DNA from: Pullulanibacillus pueri
GTDB taxonomy: Bacteria; Bacillota; Bacilli; Bacillales; Sporolactobacillaceae
DNA length: 64,000 nucleotides
Reading direction: 5' to 3'
Assembly (NCBI RefSeq): GCF_014639255.1
Contig: NZ_BMFV01000007.1
Coordinates: 90,171-154,170, forward strand
Positions 37,532 to 46,714 of the stretch are shown in pieces (the first letter of the stretch is position 1; each line of letters starts with the position of its first letter). A program made the position numbers and the translations under genes. The notes under the pieces are model-generated. The model had not been told where the DNA came from. It ran no database searches and was given only the letters and a program-made list of their open reading frames with translations.

Positions 37532-39026
37532 TGACACCACGACCTACTTTCTCACTCAATAACATCTCTAAGCGACTAAGCCAGGAAGCATTCGCTTGAG
37601 ATTCGTTCCTCTGGGTTGTTGTAACAGAGCCTGTGAAATAAGGTTGTAGATGGACTTGACAATGATCACAGCACTCATGGACTTCATGGTTCAAATACTC
37701 ACCAAACAACCGGAGTAAACCTTCGCGTCTACATCCACTGGCCTGTAGCCATTGAAGAAACTTTTTGTGCTCATTCAGCTTAATCCTCTTTCTTTCCGTA
37801 ATGAGCTCCTGCAATTTTTGCATGATAGTCTTCTTCTCTTCATTGTCCCCGAACGTTTGTAGTTGTTCTTTAAGAAAACGCGCGGCTGATTCTGAACAGC
37901 CTTTTTCAATAGCCAGTTGCACAACGTCTCTCTCTCTCTTAAAGGTATACTCGTCAATCACTGCTGAGAGTTGTGCTTCAGTTGGGAATTCCTTTTCTAT
38001 AAAAAACATTGGAAAGGCGTGATCTTCCGGGGTGTAGAGTAATAGAGCAATACTTGGCAAACCATCTCGTCCAGCACGACCAATCTCCTGTAGATAGGCA
38101 TTAAGATGCTTAGGGTAATGAAAATGAATGACATAGCGGACATTCGGTTTGTTAATGCCCATCCCAAAAGCATTGGTACAGCACACAATATCAAGCTCAT
38201 CATTCAAAAACTGCATTTGTATTAACCGTCGCTCATTCCCCGACATTCCCCCGTGATAAAAGGCCACTCGCAAAGGTGTTTGCTCTTGCAATAGTGTAGT
38301 CGCTGTCTCAGTCCATTCACGTGAAGAAAAATAGATGATCCCTGGCCCTTTCAATTTTAAGGCAAGTTCAACCATACGTTCTTGTTTTTGTAAAGTTCCC
38401 TGAAACTCTTCAACGCATAGGGAAATGTTGGGCCGATCAACGGAATAGACATGCTGGACGCCCTTTTCCATACCTAATTTTTCAATAATATCAGCTCTCA
38501 CTTGTGGATCAGCTGTAGCCGTGAGCGCCAAACAAGGGGGATGTCCTAAATATTGTCTAATATTCTTAAGCTTGAGATAATCAGGTCGAAATTCATAGCC
38601 CCACTGGGAGACACAATGCGCTTCATCCACTGTAAATAAACCCACGCCACGATTTCTTAGTTTTTGTTGAACAATGTGCGACTGTAACATTTCAGGAGAT
38701 AATAGAAGAAATTTTATTTGTTCAAGGTGATCGAGTACCTCATACCATTCTTCCTTTGATAGAAAACTATTAAGAGCAGCAACCCTCGTTTCACCATGCA
38801 TTCTGATGTTTTGCACTTGGTCATCCATCAATGATAAAAGAGGCGACACAATTACCACCAATCCCTCTCTACAATAACCTGCCAATAGGTAGCATATAGA
38901 TTTACCACTCCCTGTAGGTAACATAGCAAAAACATCATGACCTTTAATGACATCTTCAATGACTTCCTTTTGACCCGGGCGAAAGCTTGTATACCCAAAA
39001 CGTTCATTTAATAATGCCGTTAGCAT
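37515..39026 (-). CDS. recQ: ATP-dependent DNA helicase RecQ (short form)
   Basis: Superfamily 2 helicase for recombination and fork repair. The 503-residue protein has the RecQ motif 0 (FRPGQKEVI), LPTGSGKSICY, VDEAHCVSQWG, LTATADP, GMGINKPNV and QEIGRAGRDG, then the zinc cysteines CRREG...CCDHC. It lacks an HRDC domain, like the short RecQ (YpbC) of B. subtilis. It starts two bases after ypbB, so the two are co-translated. Confidence 0.94.
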   Translation of the reverse strand: MLTALLNERFGYTSFRPGQKEVIEDVIKGHDVFAMLPTGSGKSICYLLAGYCREGLVVIVSPLLSLMDDQVQNIRMHGETRVAALNSFLSKEEWYEVLDHLEQIKFLLLSPEMLQSHIVQQKLRNRGVGLFTVDEAHCVSQWGYEFRPDYLKLKNIRQYLGHPPCLALTATADPQVRADIIEKLGMEKGVQHVYSVDRPNISLCVEEFQGTLQKQERMVELALKLKGPGIIYFSSREWTETATTLLQEQTPLRVAFYHGGMSGNERRLIQMQFLNDELDIVCCTNAFGMGINKPNVRYVIHFHYPKHLNAYLQEIGRAGRDGLPSIALLLYTPEDHAFPMFFIEKEFPTEAQLSAVIDEYTFKRERDVVQLAIEKGCSESAARFLKEQLQTFGDNEEKKTIMQKLQELITERKRIKLNEHKKFLQWLQASGCRREGLLRLFGEYLNHEVHECCDHCQVHLQPYFTGSVTTTQRNESQANASWLSRLEMLLSEKVGRGVNAEKS

Positions 39027-39028
39027 AC

Positions 39029-40078
39029 TTAAGAGCTCCCTTCTTTCGTCAAAACCAGGCGGATCTGAAAATAATCCACATCGTTGCCAAGCGCCTCTTT
39101 TATAACCGATAGTCGCCGAGAGGGAATCTTTTTTAGTGCCCCAGAAATGGCTTGTCTTGCCTCTTCAGTGACAAACGGTTGCAACGGAAAATAGCGATCA
39201 TGAAAGGCGATTTCGACAATATGATCTTGAATCGTCGTTTCCTTTAAACCACGATATTGAGCTATCTTGGTAAGACTGTACCCTTTATCTAAAAGTTGCT
39301 TCGTCTTAGATGTACTTTGAGTCAATGTGGTCCCTTGTAACGCTGGAAGCAATTTTTTTAGTAAGGTAAACATCGCGGGCTGATCAGAGACCTTTTGATA
39401 AATTTTATGTAGTCCAGAATAAAAAAGTAAATAAAGCTCAGATTCTTCTATCGCAAACCTTGCCATTAATTGCGCCATTGTTAGGCCTGTTACCCCATTC
39501 CCAGACAATTTATAAGTCAGCAAGTCCGCTTCAATCGCAGGTAATGTCTCAAATAATGTTTTCAACTCCAGAAATAAATTGTCACTCAATTCATTTCTAT
39601 CAAGAGCTATTTTCCGAAAAAACCGCTTGAGCCACCGCAATGTGACGGTATCATTAATAATAGGAATAAAGCGTTTTTCATGTTTAATGAGATGAGAAAG
39701 CGTTTGAACAAGTAAAGACAAACGCATCCAAAAGCATTCTGCCCTCTCTCCAGAAAACCAACCATCAAGTCCATTAGGAAGGGTATACCGATCATTCATC
39801 GCCTCTATGGCCAGTTCCCCTTTATGTGATAATCGAACAGCCTTTGATCCCTCCCCATTGATATACCCACACTTTTGAAGCTCTGATATACTTGCTTCGA
39901 ATGATTGGCGGTCAAGTGTGGGATACACATTAAAAAACGGGTGAACTTGATATAAAAAACCATCTTGTATAGTCTGGGCTGTGCGCTTTCCTTTTAAAAG
40001 ATGATAGATCGCAAATATAGAGCGTTCACCTTTAAATTTGTCGAGTAAATATAAATAGAGAAACTCTGTATAATTCAA
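39029..40078 (-). CDS. ypbB: YpbB-like protein with C-terminal helix-turn-helix
   Basis: A 349-residue protein. The last 90 residues match the helix-turn-helix module found near RecQ helicases (LLDKGYSLTKIAQYRGLKETTIQDHIVEI); the rest is helical with no motif I can name. In B. subtilis ypbB is likewise fused in operon with recQ. The conserved 2-base spacing to recQ suggests the product works with the helicase, perhaps supplying the DNA-binding part that short RecQ lacks. Confidence 0.85.
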   Translation of the reverse strand: MNYTEFLYLYLLDKFKGERSIFAIYHLLKGKRTAQTIQDGFLYQVHPFFNVYPTLDRQSFEASISELQKCGYINGEGSKAVRLSHKGELAIEAMNDRYTLPNGLDGWFSGERAECFWMRLSLLVQTLSHLIKHEKRFIPIINDTVTLRWLKRFFRKIALDRNELSDNLFLELKTLFETLPAIEADLLTYKLSGNGVTGLTMAQLMARFAIEESELYLLFYSGLHKIYQKVSDQPAMFTLLKKLLPALQGTTLTQSTSKTKQLLDKGYSLTKIAQYRGLKETTIQDHIVEIAFHDRYFPLQPFVTEEARQAISGALKKIPSRRLSVIKEALGNDVDYFQIRLVLTKEGSS

Positions 40079-40291
40079 GAATGTTCACCTCTTGCGCTCT
40101 TTCTCTTATTCTATCAAAATTCGACATAAAAAGATCGCTTTTTAAACCATAAAAATGGCATTGGGACAGAAGTCTTTAACTCAAAGGTGAAATTCTAAAC
40201 TATTCAAACACAACTAGGACAGTTTTCCTCGAAGGACGATCGGCTAAAAGCGTCACGTCCGTGTGGCACCGCCGAAGCGAGCACCTCACCC

Positions 40292-40375
40292 CCCCAAAAA
40301 GTAAAGAACACTTTTCGGGGACCCCGATTCCCCCCCCAAAAAGTAAAGAACACTTTTCGGGGACCCCGATGGTGC
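40292..40375. repeat. Tandem 42-bp hairpin repeat, locus 1 (two units)
   Basis: Two units begin at 40292 and 40334, exactly 42 bases apart. In each, CCCCAAAAAGT and ACTTTTCGGGG form an 11-position stem (one A-C mismatch) with loop AAAGAAC, followed by ACCCCGA, so the GGGG can pair either with the CCCC before it or the CCCC after it. The two units are identical in stem and loop. Confidence 0.85.
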
Positions 40376-40469
40376 ATCGAACGCGGACCCTACCCACATC
40401 AAAAAATCGTAAAAACACGATTTTTCTGAGAGGATGATTCTCTTAGCAGCTTTCCTTAGTCGTGTGGTC

Positions 40470-40515
40470 ATGAGGAAAGCGAGTGACCTGGAGTGGCGAT
40501 CAACACTATAAACGT
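40470..40515 (+). repeat. Dispersed repeat family, A-end fragment
   Basis: ATGAGGAAAGCGAGTGACC followed by TGGAGTGGCGATCAACA matches the A-end block at 48115-48160 and 63870-63905. Confidence 0.6.
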
Positions 40516-40533
40516 TCAACTAATAAATTCTGA

Positions 40534-40575
40534 TCATATAAAAAAGGTAGAGAAATTTAATATCTCCACCTTTTT
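40534..40575 (-). terminator. Terminator after resE
   Basis: AAAAAGGTGGAGA / TCTCTACCTTTTT with one G-U (40541-40575), ending in a T tract on the minus strand. Confidence 0.85.
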
Positions 40576-40577
40576 CA

Positions 40578-42380
40578 TCACGATGCCTTATTGGGAAGGA
40601 TAAAAGTAAACGTCGTCCCTTTCCCTTTTTTACTTTGTACAAAAATTTTACCTTGATGGGCCTCTACGATATTCTTAGCAATGGCGAGGCCGAGTCCTGT
40701 CCCTGATTTCCCTCGGGTTCTTGCTTTGTCAGCCTTATAAAAGCGTTCAAAAACAAAAGGAAGGTCTTCCTCATCAATGCCCGTTCCTGTATCGGTGACA
40801 CTCACTCGTAAATCTTTTGCGTATTCTTCGACACGAACAGTGACTTTCCCGCCACTTTCGGTATGTCTAATGGCGTTGTCAATCAGATTCGTGAGCACCT
40901 GTTCAATCCGATCAGGATCCACAAAGATCTGTCTCTGTGGATCAGAAGGGCCTTCGAAACGCAACGAAATATTTTGATCTTTGGCTAAAGTAAAGAATTT
41001 ACGGGTAATTCTTGTAAAGAAATCACCAATACTCACCATGGTTTGATTCAGTTGGAAATGTCCCGCCTCAAGCCGGGCAAGGTCCAACAGTTCATTGACC
41101 AAACGGCCCATACGTTTAGACTCATCATAGATGATTTTGGCCACTTCACGTTTTTCATCCTCACTGCTCACCACATCATCCACTATGGCCTCACTGTAAC
41201 CTTGTAGCATGGAAATCGGTGTCCTTAATTCATGACTGACATTGGCAATAAACCCTTGACGAAGTTCATCAAGACGCCTTTCCTCAGTCATATCTCTCAA
41301 CACCGCAACTGCGCCTCTCACAATTTTCTGATCATAGAGCGGGGTCATGAGCAGCACCCAAGTTCTTCCTTGATAGCTTACCTCCGCTGTCTGCTCTTTT
41401 ACTTCGGTTACAACTTGATAGAATAACTCGCGAATTGAAGGCGGCACTTCCGTTAAGTCGCGGGCGACTGGGACTCTTTCCTCCTCTTGATGTGTCTCGT
41501 ACCACCAAGAATGTAATAATCGCTTCGCCGGAGGATTGGAAATTAACAGCTTGCCTTCTTTATCAAAAGTCATTACACCGTCAGCCATACTACTTAATAT
41601 ACCTGAGAGTTGTTCTTTTTCTTGATTTAAGGCCGTCAGATTCGCTTGAAGTTGACTAGCCATTTTATTAAAGGCCACGCCAAGTTCACCAATCTCATCA
41701 CGGGTTATCACAGGCACATTTCTATCAAAACTGCCCTTAGCTATTTCTTGAGCGGCCTTTTTCATATCACGCAAAGGAGCAGCAATCCGGGTTGAAAGAA
41801 AAAAGGCAAAGATAGTCGTTAAAATAATCCCAATGCCAGCACTTATATAAATGATTTTCTTAGCATAATCATTGCTTTGGTTCACTAATTTTAGAGATTC
41901 ATACACAAAAACTGCCCCATATTGACCGTTGCTAAGCTTCAAAGGAACAGCAGCCACAACGACACGTTCGTGATGGTCATCACCGCTTATTTTTAAATCC
42001 ATTTGCTTTTTAATTTTATTATGATCCACAAGTACCTGATGCAGATCAGGATCCTTTTGAATCATATCCTCTGTTAATACAGGAAGATTGTTACTGTTCG
42101 GCGATATCCAATGACTGTACTTTCCTCCAATGATAACCACTCTGGCCGAGTTCGCATCAATGATTTCGGATGCTGTCTTATACACATTATCAGAGTCTGG
42201 ATCCTCTTGGACAAGGGTGGCTACTTTATCCGCCATTCGCCCCATTTGATCTTCAACTTGTCCTACATGAAAATTCTCAAAAGATTGGAGAAGGAGTATT
42301 GTTAACAAAAGCAATACAACGGTAACAAGGAGAAGTATTGTCCCCCAAATTTTCCCAACAACACTCCGCCAAAGTCTCAA
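40578..42380 (-). CDS. resE: Sensor histidine kinase ResE
   Basis: Membrane sensor of the respiration-control pair ResDE, responding to oxygen limitation and nitric oxide in B. subtilis. The 600-residue protein has membrane segments near 13-33 and 175-195 around an extracellular domain, HAMP (about 196-248), PAS (about 260-370), a phospho-acceptor domain NVSHELRTPISML with His near 381, and an ATPase domain (DNAIRHTE, FVFERFYKADK, GTGLGLAI). The start is TTG, overlapping resD by 4 bases. Confidence 0.94.
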   Translation of the reverse strand: MRLWRSVVGKIWGTILLLVTVVLLLLTILLLQSFENFHVGQVEDQMGRMADKVATLVQEDPDSDNVYKTASEIIDANSARVVIIGGKYSHWISPNSNNLPVLTEDMIQKDPDLHQVLVDHNKIKKQMDLKISGDDHHERVVVAAVPLKLSNGQYGAVFVYESLKLVNQSNDYAKKIIYISAGIGIILTTIFAFFLSTRIAAPLRDMKKAAQEIAKGSFDRNVPVITRDEIGELGVAFNKMASQLQANLTALNQEKEQLSGILSSMADGVMTFDKEGKLLISNPPAKRLLHSWWYETHQEEERVPVARDLTEVPPSIRELFYQVVTEVKEQTAEVSYQGRTWVLLMTPLYDQKIVRGAVAVLRDMTEERRLDELRQGFIANVSHELRTPISMLQGYSEAIVDDVVSSEDEKREVAKIIYDESKRMGRLVNELLDLARLEAGHFQLNQTMVSIGDFFTRITRKFFTLAKDQNISLRFEGPSDPQRQIFVDPDRIEQVLTNLIDNAIRHTESGGKVTVRVEEYAKDLRVSVTDTGTGIDEEDLPFVFERFYKADKARTRGKSGTGLGLAIAKNIVEAHQGKIFVQSKKGKGTTFTFILPNKAS

Positions 42381-43096
42381 TCGTTACTCACCTCAAATTT
42401 GTAACCAATCCCCCATACCGTCACGATGAGATTAGCGGCTTGATCTGAAACACGGTTCAGTTTTTCACGAAGTCGCTTTACATGGGTATCCACTGTTCTG
42501 AGATCACCAAAAAATTCATAATTCCATACATCCCTTAAAAGTTCTTCCCTTGAGTAAACTTTATCAGGCGCTTGCGCTAAATAGTAAAGCAGTTCGTATT
42601 CTTTCGGTGTTAAGCTCACTTCTTTATTATCTACAGTTACTCTATGTGCATCGTGATCAATGGTCAGATGCGGGAAAACGAGAACATTTTTTGCTGTAGT
42701 ATCTGTCTCTAAAAACTTGGTAGAAGAAGCTCTTCGCAACAGGGCCTTGACTCGAAGGACCACCTCACGAGGGCTAAAAGGTTTAACGATATAATCATCC
42801 GTTCCCACTTCGAAACCTTGGACGCGGTTAGCTTCCTCACCCTTTGCTGTCAGCATAATCACTGGCGTTGCTTTTTGCTCTCGTAGACGTTCACACACTT
42901 CAACGCCATCTATTCCAGGCAACATAAGATCCAGCAGTATTAAATCATAATCCTTCTCAAGAGCCATGGCTAAGGCATCTTCTCCGTTTTCGGCTTCCTC
43001 AATGGCATAGCCTTCTCGCTCTAAATACATCCGGATAAGACGGCGAATTCTATCCTCATCATCTACAATTAATATCGTTGCATTCTCCTCAGACAT
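42377..43096 (-). CDS. resD: Response regulator ResD
   Basis: OmpR-type activator of respiratory genes. The 239-residue protein has a receiver domain (ILIVDDEDRIRRLI; phospho-acceptor in LILLDLMLPG; MLTAKGEE; VKPFSPRE) and a winged-helix DNA-binding domain ending VWGIGYKF. ATG at 43096 has GAGGAGG six bases upstream; the frame begins five codons earlier at a TTG. It is separated from resC by a terminator, so resDE is likely a unit of its own. Confidence 0.94.
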   Translation of the reverse strand: MSEENATILIVDDEDRIRRLIRMYLEREGYAIEEAENGEDALAMALEKDYDLILLDLMLPGIDGVEVCERLREQKATPVIMLTAKGEEANRVQGFEVGTDDYIVKPFSPREVVLRVKALLRRASSTKFLETDTTAKNVLVFPHLTIDHDAHRVTVDNKEVSLTPKEYELLYYLAQAPDKVYSREELLRDVWNYEFFGDLRTVDTHVKRLREKLNRVSDQAANLIVTVWGIGYKFEVSND

Positions 43097-43204
43097 GGAG
43101 ATCCTCCTCAATATTACAAGTATAAATATTCGTTAATAATCGCATTGTAACATATTTAAATTATATTAGGCTTTGTTCTTCTTACATTTTACCATTATAG
43201 ACCT

Positions 43205-43243
43205 TTTTTTAAAAAAACACCTTCATTCAGCATGAAGGTGTTT
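43205..43243 (-). terminator. Terminator after resC
   Basis: A perfect 12-pair stem AAACACCTTCAT / ATGAAGGTGTTT with a 5-base loop (43215-43243), then TTTT and an A/T run on the minus strand. Confidence 0.9.
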
Positions 43244-43251
43244 GATCTTTG

Positions 43252-44457
43252 TTAGGCATAAGAGTGAAGCCCCGCGATAACAAGGTTAACAAATATGAGG
43301 TTGAACATAATAATTACAAAACCGATCACGGACAACCAGGCAGATTTTTCACCTTCCCAACCACGTGATAATCTAAAATGCAAATAGGCAGCATAAAAGA
43401 AGAAAGTAATCAATGCCCACACTTCTTTGGGATCCCAGCCCCAAAACCTTGACCAAGCCTGCTGAGCCCAAATCGCGGCAAAAACGAGCCCTCCTAAAGT
43501 AAAAACAGGAAAGCCAATTGCGACCGCTCGATAACTGATTTCATCCATGAGTGGCGGATTAACATTCCTTAGGGCTTTATTTAATGCATAACCAATCCGC
43601 CGCCCACCTAACACTAAACGTATCAATCCATATATAATTAATCCACTAATAAAAGACCAGATGACCGTATTAAACTTTTTCGGAGCTTCAACACCATTCA
43701 TCCAAGAAGGGGCTTCAAATAAGGGACCAAATCCTGCACTGATTTTTTCTCCGTCATGTGGCCCCGCAATGGCTGGCATTTTGTATTCAAGCGTCGCCTC
43801 AGAGCCTTTTTCGTTGACCCATTTAAACTTCTCACTATAATCAGCGGCTTGGAATATCCCAGAAATGACAGCAAAGCCTAAAGCGCAAACCAAGAAGATC
43901 ATAACAGCTTCAAGCCAAAATGTTCGCTTACTCCTTTTTGTCTGATCGATGACACGAATTAAATAAACCAGACCCGCAACAAAGCTCAACATCAATATCC
44001 CTTCACCAAGAGAGACTGTCGTCACATGGATCATGAGCCATGAACTTTGTAACGCTGGAATTAAGGGTTCCACATCTCTCGGAAACACACTCGCATAGGC
44101 AATCACAATCACGGCAATTGGGAGGGCAATCATCCCAATACTATTGTTTCGGTAAATAAGATAGATAATGATAAAGCCTAGAATCATCATGACACTAAGA
44201 AATGTCGTATACTCAAACATATCGCTTATCGGAAAATGCCCATCAGCACTCCATCTTGTGAAAATGTAACCCACTTGAGCTAAAAAACCAAGAATAGCGA
44301 TGAAGAAGGCAAAATTCCCTATTCGTGATCCTGTGGATGCCTTCTTTTTACTTTTGAACTTTTTACCTGTGACACTTACAGTAAATAGGATTGTCCCAAA
44401 TAAATAAAGAATAAAAGCAGTCAACAATAACGCACTGCTGATCTGTACCATACTCAT
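43252..44457 (-). CDS. resC: Cytochrome c biogenesis protein ResC (CcsA)
   Basis: System II haem exporter and ligase subunit, working with ResB to attach haem to apocytochrome c outside the membrane. The 401-residue protein has about eight membrane segments and the tryptophan-rich haem-handling loop FWGWDPKEVWALITFF. Its ATG overlaps the resB stop (ATGA). Confidence 0.94.
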   Translation of the reverse strand: MSMVQISSALLLTAFILYLFGTILFTVSVTGKKFKSKKKASTGSRIGNFAFFIAILGFLAQVGYIFTRWSADGHFPISDMFEYTTFLSVMMILGFIIIYLIYRNNSIGMIALPIAVIVIAYASVFPRDVEPLIPALQSSWLMIHVTTVSLGEGILMLSFVAGLVYLIRVIDQTKRSKRTFWLEAVMIFLVCALGFAVISGIFQAADYSEKFKWVNEKGSEATLEYKMPAIAGPHDGEKISAGFGPLFEAPSWMNGVEAPKKFNTVIWSFISGLIIYGLIRLVLGGRRIGYALNKALRNVNPPLMDEISYRAVAIGFPVFTLGGLVFAAIWAQQAWSRFWGWDPKEVWALITFFFYAAYLHFRLSRGWEGEKSAWLSVIGFVIIMFNLIFVNLVIAGLHSYA

Positions 44458-46094
44458 GTATTTATCCCCCTTTCCTCTTCAAACACCTTTTGCTCAAGTT
44501 GATCGCTGGGTTCATTCAAGCCTGTTTTTTCCGTTAAATAGTGAATATCTTTTTTGGTCGCATGCCAATTTTTGTTGGTATGGGCAGACATCCAAACTTC
44601 ACCATCACGCTTTTGCAACCAAATCCGCCGATGGTTCCAATACATCCCTTGCACCACACCTAAGAGAAAAATCATCGCGCCAACAAAGAAAATCCAAATG
44701 GTAAAATCCCTTTTGACAATTAGTCCTGAAACATTACGCGTATCAAGCCCAGCAAAGGTTAGCTTATATTGATTATTTTTGCTAATCGCTTGATTGGATT
44801 GGATGGCGACAAAACTTGTTTCTCCTTTAGGCTTGTCTGGCGTCTTAACATTAAAAATAAACGCCGGATTATTCGGGGTATCCGACTTCGTCGCGGGGTC
44901 ACCATTATCATCAAAATAAAAGTCCGGAAAATAATACATCAATTGTACTTTATAACCATTATCAAAGTTATAATTTTCTTTTGGACTATATAAATTGACA
45001 CTAAAATTCCCAAACGACTTTTTCGCATCTTTATCTGTTAATTTAAATTTCATTGCATAGGGCTCATCCGTACGATAGTCTGCTTGAAAGACTTGATAAC
45101 CACTAAATTCAAGGGGCTTATTTACTTCGATTCCAAAGTCTTTTATTTTCTTGAGTTTCGGCTTTTCGCCAAGGACTGTATCCCCTTTTGCTTTGTATAA
45201 GGTAATATCAGAACGATAGGTTTTTACTACTGAGCCCGCTCTATCTAATGCTTCTTTATATTGAGGATCATCTTTTTTATACGTTTCCATACTAAACTTA
45301 TGATTTTCTATGTAAAATTCATTATGAGTTCCAGGAATAGCCTGAGTGTCTCCTTCACGGATCCAAAGATTTTCATTCACGTACATTCCCGGTATAAAAC
45401 GCAGCACACCAGCAATTAGGACCACAATAAGGCCAATATGGTTAACATAGGGACCCCACCGTGAGAACCTTCCTTTTTCGGCAAGAAGCGCGCCTTCTTC
45501 TTTTCTCACCTTATAATGCTTCTCTTTCAAAGCGGTTTCAGCTTTTACAAAAATCACTTCAGCATCTGCTGTTGTTGTCGTACCAAAGATACGCTGTTTC
45601 TTTAAAAACCGTTCATGGCGTTTCACTTTTTGATTTTTAAGGGCTCTATGTAATGGAATATACCGATCAATACTTGCAACAATAATAGAAGTTCCAAGCA
45701 AGCCCAATAAGACAACAAACCACCAAGATTTATAAAGATTGTCAAAGCCTAGCGCCTTATAGACCTCACCAAAAATACCATATTGTTCTTTATAAAAAGT
45801 TTCAGGATCTGCATTTTGAGGAATATAGATTTCTTGCGGAAATATAGTTCCAATCGCCACGGCAATAAGCACTAAAATAATAAGGGTCACACCAACTTTT
45901 ACAGAGGAAAAATAATTCCAGATTTTATCAATTGGTGTTCGGTTATACGTTTGAGAACGACGCGCGCTTCCTTCATAACGCATGTTAAGAAGCGATTTCG
46001 ACTGTTCCTCTTGAAGGGGCTTACCACAGGCTTCACATAAAATTGTTCCTTCAGGATTTTTATGTCCGCATTCGCATACTATAATTCGACTCAT
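44454..46094 (-). CDS. resB: Cytochrome c biogenesis protein ResB
   Basis: System II partner of ResC. The 546-residue protein begins with a small zinc-ribbon-like motif, CECGHKNPEGTILCEACG (7-24), followed by about three membrane segments, a large extracytoplasmic domain and a last membrane segment near the end. The four-cysteine N terminus faces the cytoplasm by topology; its role is unclear. It lies 13 bases after resA. Confidence 0.93.
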   Translation of the reverse strand: MSRIIVCECGHKNPEGTILCEACGKPLQEEQSKSLLNMRYEGSARRSQTYNRTPIDKIWNYFSSVKVGVTLIILVLIAVAIGTIFPQEIYIPQNADPETFYKEQYGIFGEVYKALGFDNLYKSWWFVVLLGLLGTSIIVASIDRYIPLHRALKNQKVKRHERFLKKQRIFGTTTTADAEVIFVKAETALKEKHYKVRKEEGALLAEKGRFSRWGPYVNHIGLIVVLIAGVLRFIPGMYVNENLWIREGDTQAIPGTHNEFYIENHKFSMETYKKDDPQYKEALDRAGSVVKTYRSDITLYKAKGDTVLGEKPKLKKIKDFGIEVNKPLEFSGYQVFQADYRTDEPYAMKFKLTDKDAKKSFGNFSVNLYSPKENYNFDNGYKVQLMYYFPDFYFDDNGDPATKSDTPNNPAFIFNVKTPDKPKGETSFVAIQSNQAISKNNQYKLTFAGLDTRNVSGLIVKRDFTIWIFFVGAMIFLLGVVQGMYWNHRRIWLQKRDGEVWMSAHTNKNWHATKKDIHYLTEKTGLNEPSDQLEQKVFEEERGINT

Positions 46095-46107
46095 GAAAAC
46101 ACCTCTT

Positions 46108-46638
46108 TTACGGACGAATCTGTTCTAACTTCTCCATGATGGCTTTTTCACTTTCCATGTAACCTTGAACCTTCTCTACCACTTGACCTGACGCATCAAC
46201 AAAAAAGGTCGTTGGTATCCCTTGTACATTATAAAGATCCTGCCCAATTTTATGATGATCAAGCCAAATCGGGAAATCGAGATCATATTTTTCTTTAAAT
46301 CCAGAGACCACAGACTTAGATTCATCTAAGTTCACTTCTAAAATGACTATATTATCAGAAGATTTAAGCTGGTGGTATGCCTCGTTAATAAACGGCATTT
46401 CTTCTTTACAAGGATCACAATCCGATTGCCAAAAGTTAATCATGACCCCTTTTCCTTTAAGGCTATGTAAGTTTAATGTTTGACCCTGCAGGTTTTCAAC
46501 CGTAAAATTAGGCGCTGGGTCACCGACGTTTACCGTATGAGATTTAAAAAAGATCCGATAACAGGTATAGGTTAATGCCAACAGAATAATAAGGACAATC
46601 AATGCATTTAAAAAAAAGCGCTTTCGCTTTTTTGACAT
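46108..46638 (-). CDS. resA: Thiol-disulfide oxidoreductase ResA
   Basis: Membrane-anchored thioredoxin-like protein that reduces the haem-binding cysteines of apocytochrome c. The 176-residue protein has an N-terminal anchor (about 9-28) and a thioredoxin fold with the active site CDPC (in DCDPCKEE) and the cis-Pro region GIPTTF. B. subtilis ResA has CEPC; the Glu-to-Asp change keeps the acid between the cysteines. Confidence 0.94.
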   Translation of the reverse strand: MSKKRKRFFLNALIVLIILLALTYTCYRIFFKSHTVNVGDPAPNFTVENLQGQTLNLHSLKGKGVMINFWQSDCDPCKEEMPFINEAYHQLKSSDNIVILEVNLDESKSVVSGFKEKYDLDFPIWLDHHKIGQDLYNVQGIPTTFFVDASGQVVEKVQGYMESEKAIMEKLEQIRP

Positions 46639-46672
46639 CCTAACACCTCATATGAAAAATCTTCACCTCTAC

Positions 46673-46707
46673 TATAACGCGAAAAAAACTGCTTCGCATG
46701 CAGTTTT
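46673..46707 (-). terminator. Terminator after rluB
   Basis: An 8-pair stem AAAACTGC / GCAGTTTT with a 7-base loop (46685-46707), then TTT on the minus strand. It lies between rluB and resA, so resA probably has its own promoter. Confidence 0.75.
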
Positions 46708-46714
46708 GTGACAG

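Larger units (their letters stand above)
40079..40577. other. Gene-free stretch between resE and ypbB
   Basis: About 500 bases: a conserved motif CGGCTAAAAGCGTCACGTCC (40243 on), a tandem pair of 42-base hairpin units (40292-40375), a hairpin AAAATCGT / ACGATTTT (40403-40423), a repeat-family A-end (40470-40515) and the resE terminator. Open frames here only read the repeat. In B. subtilis fer and several other genes lie in this interval. Confidence 0.7.

Noticed and set aside
40292..40375. CRISPR array
   Set aside because: Only two units of 42 bases with no unique spacers, strongly self-pairing, and no cas genes nearby.
40200..40519. Minus-strand frames with the repeated peptide VPEKCSLLFGG
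   Set aside because: They only read the tandem 42-bp hairpin repeat, whose period is 14 codons; no ribosome-binding site and no family match.
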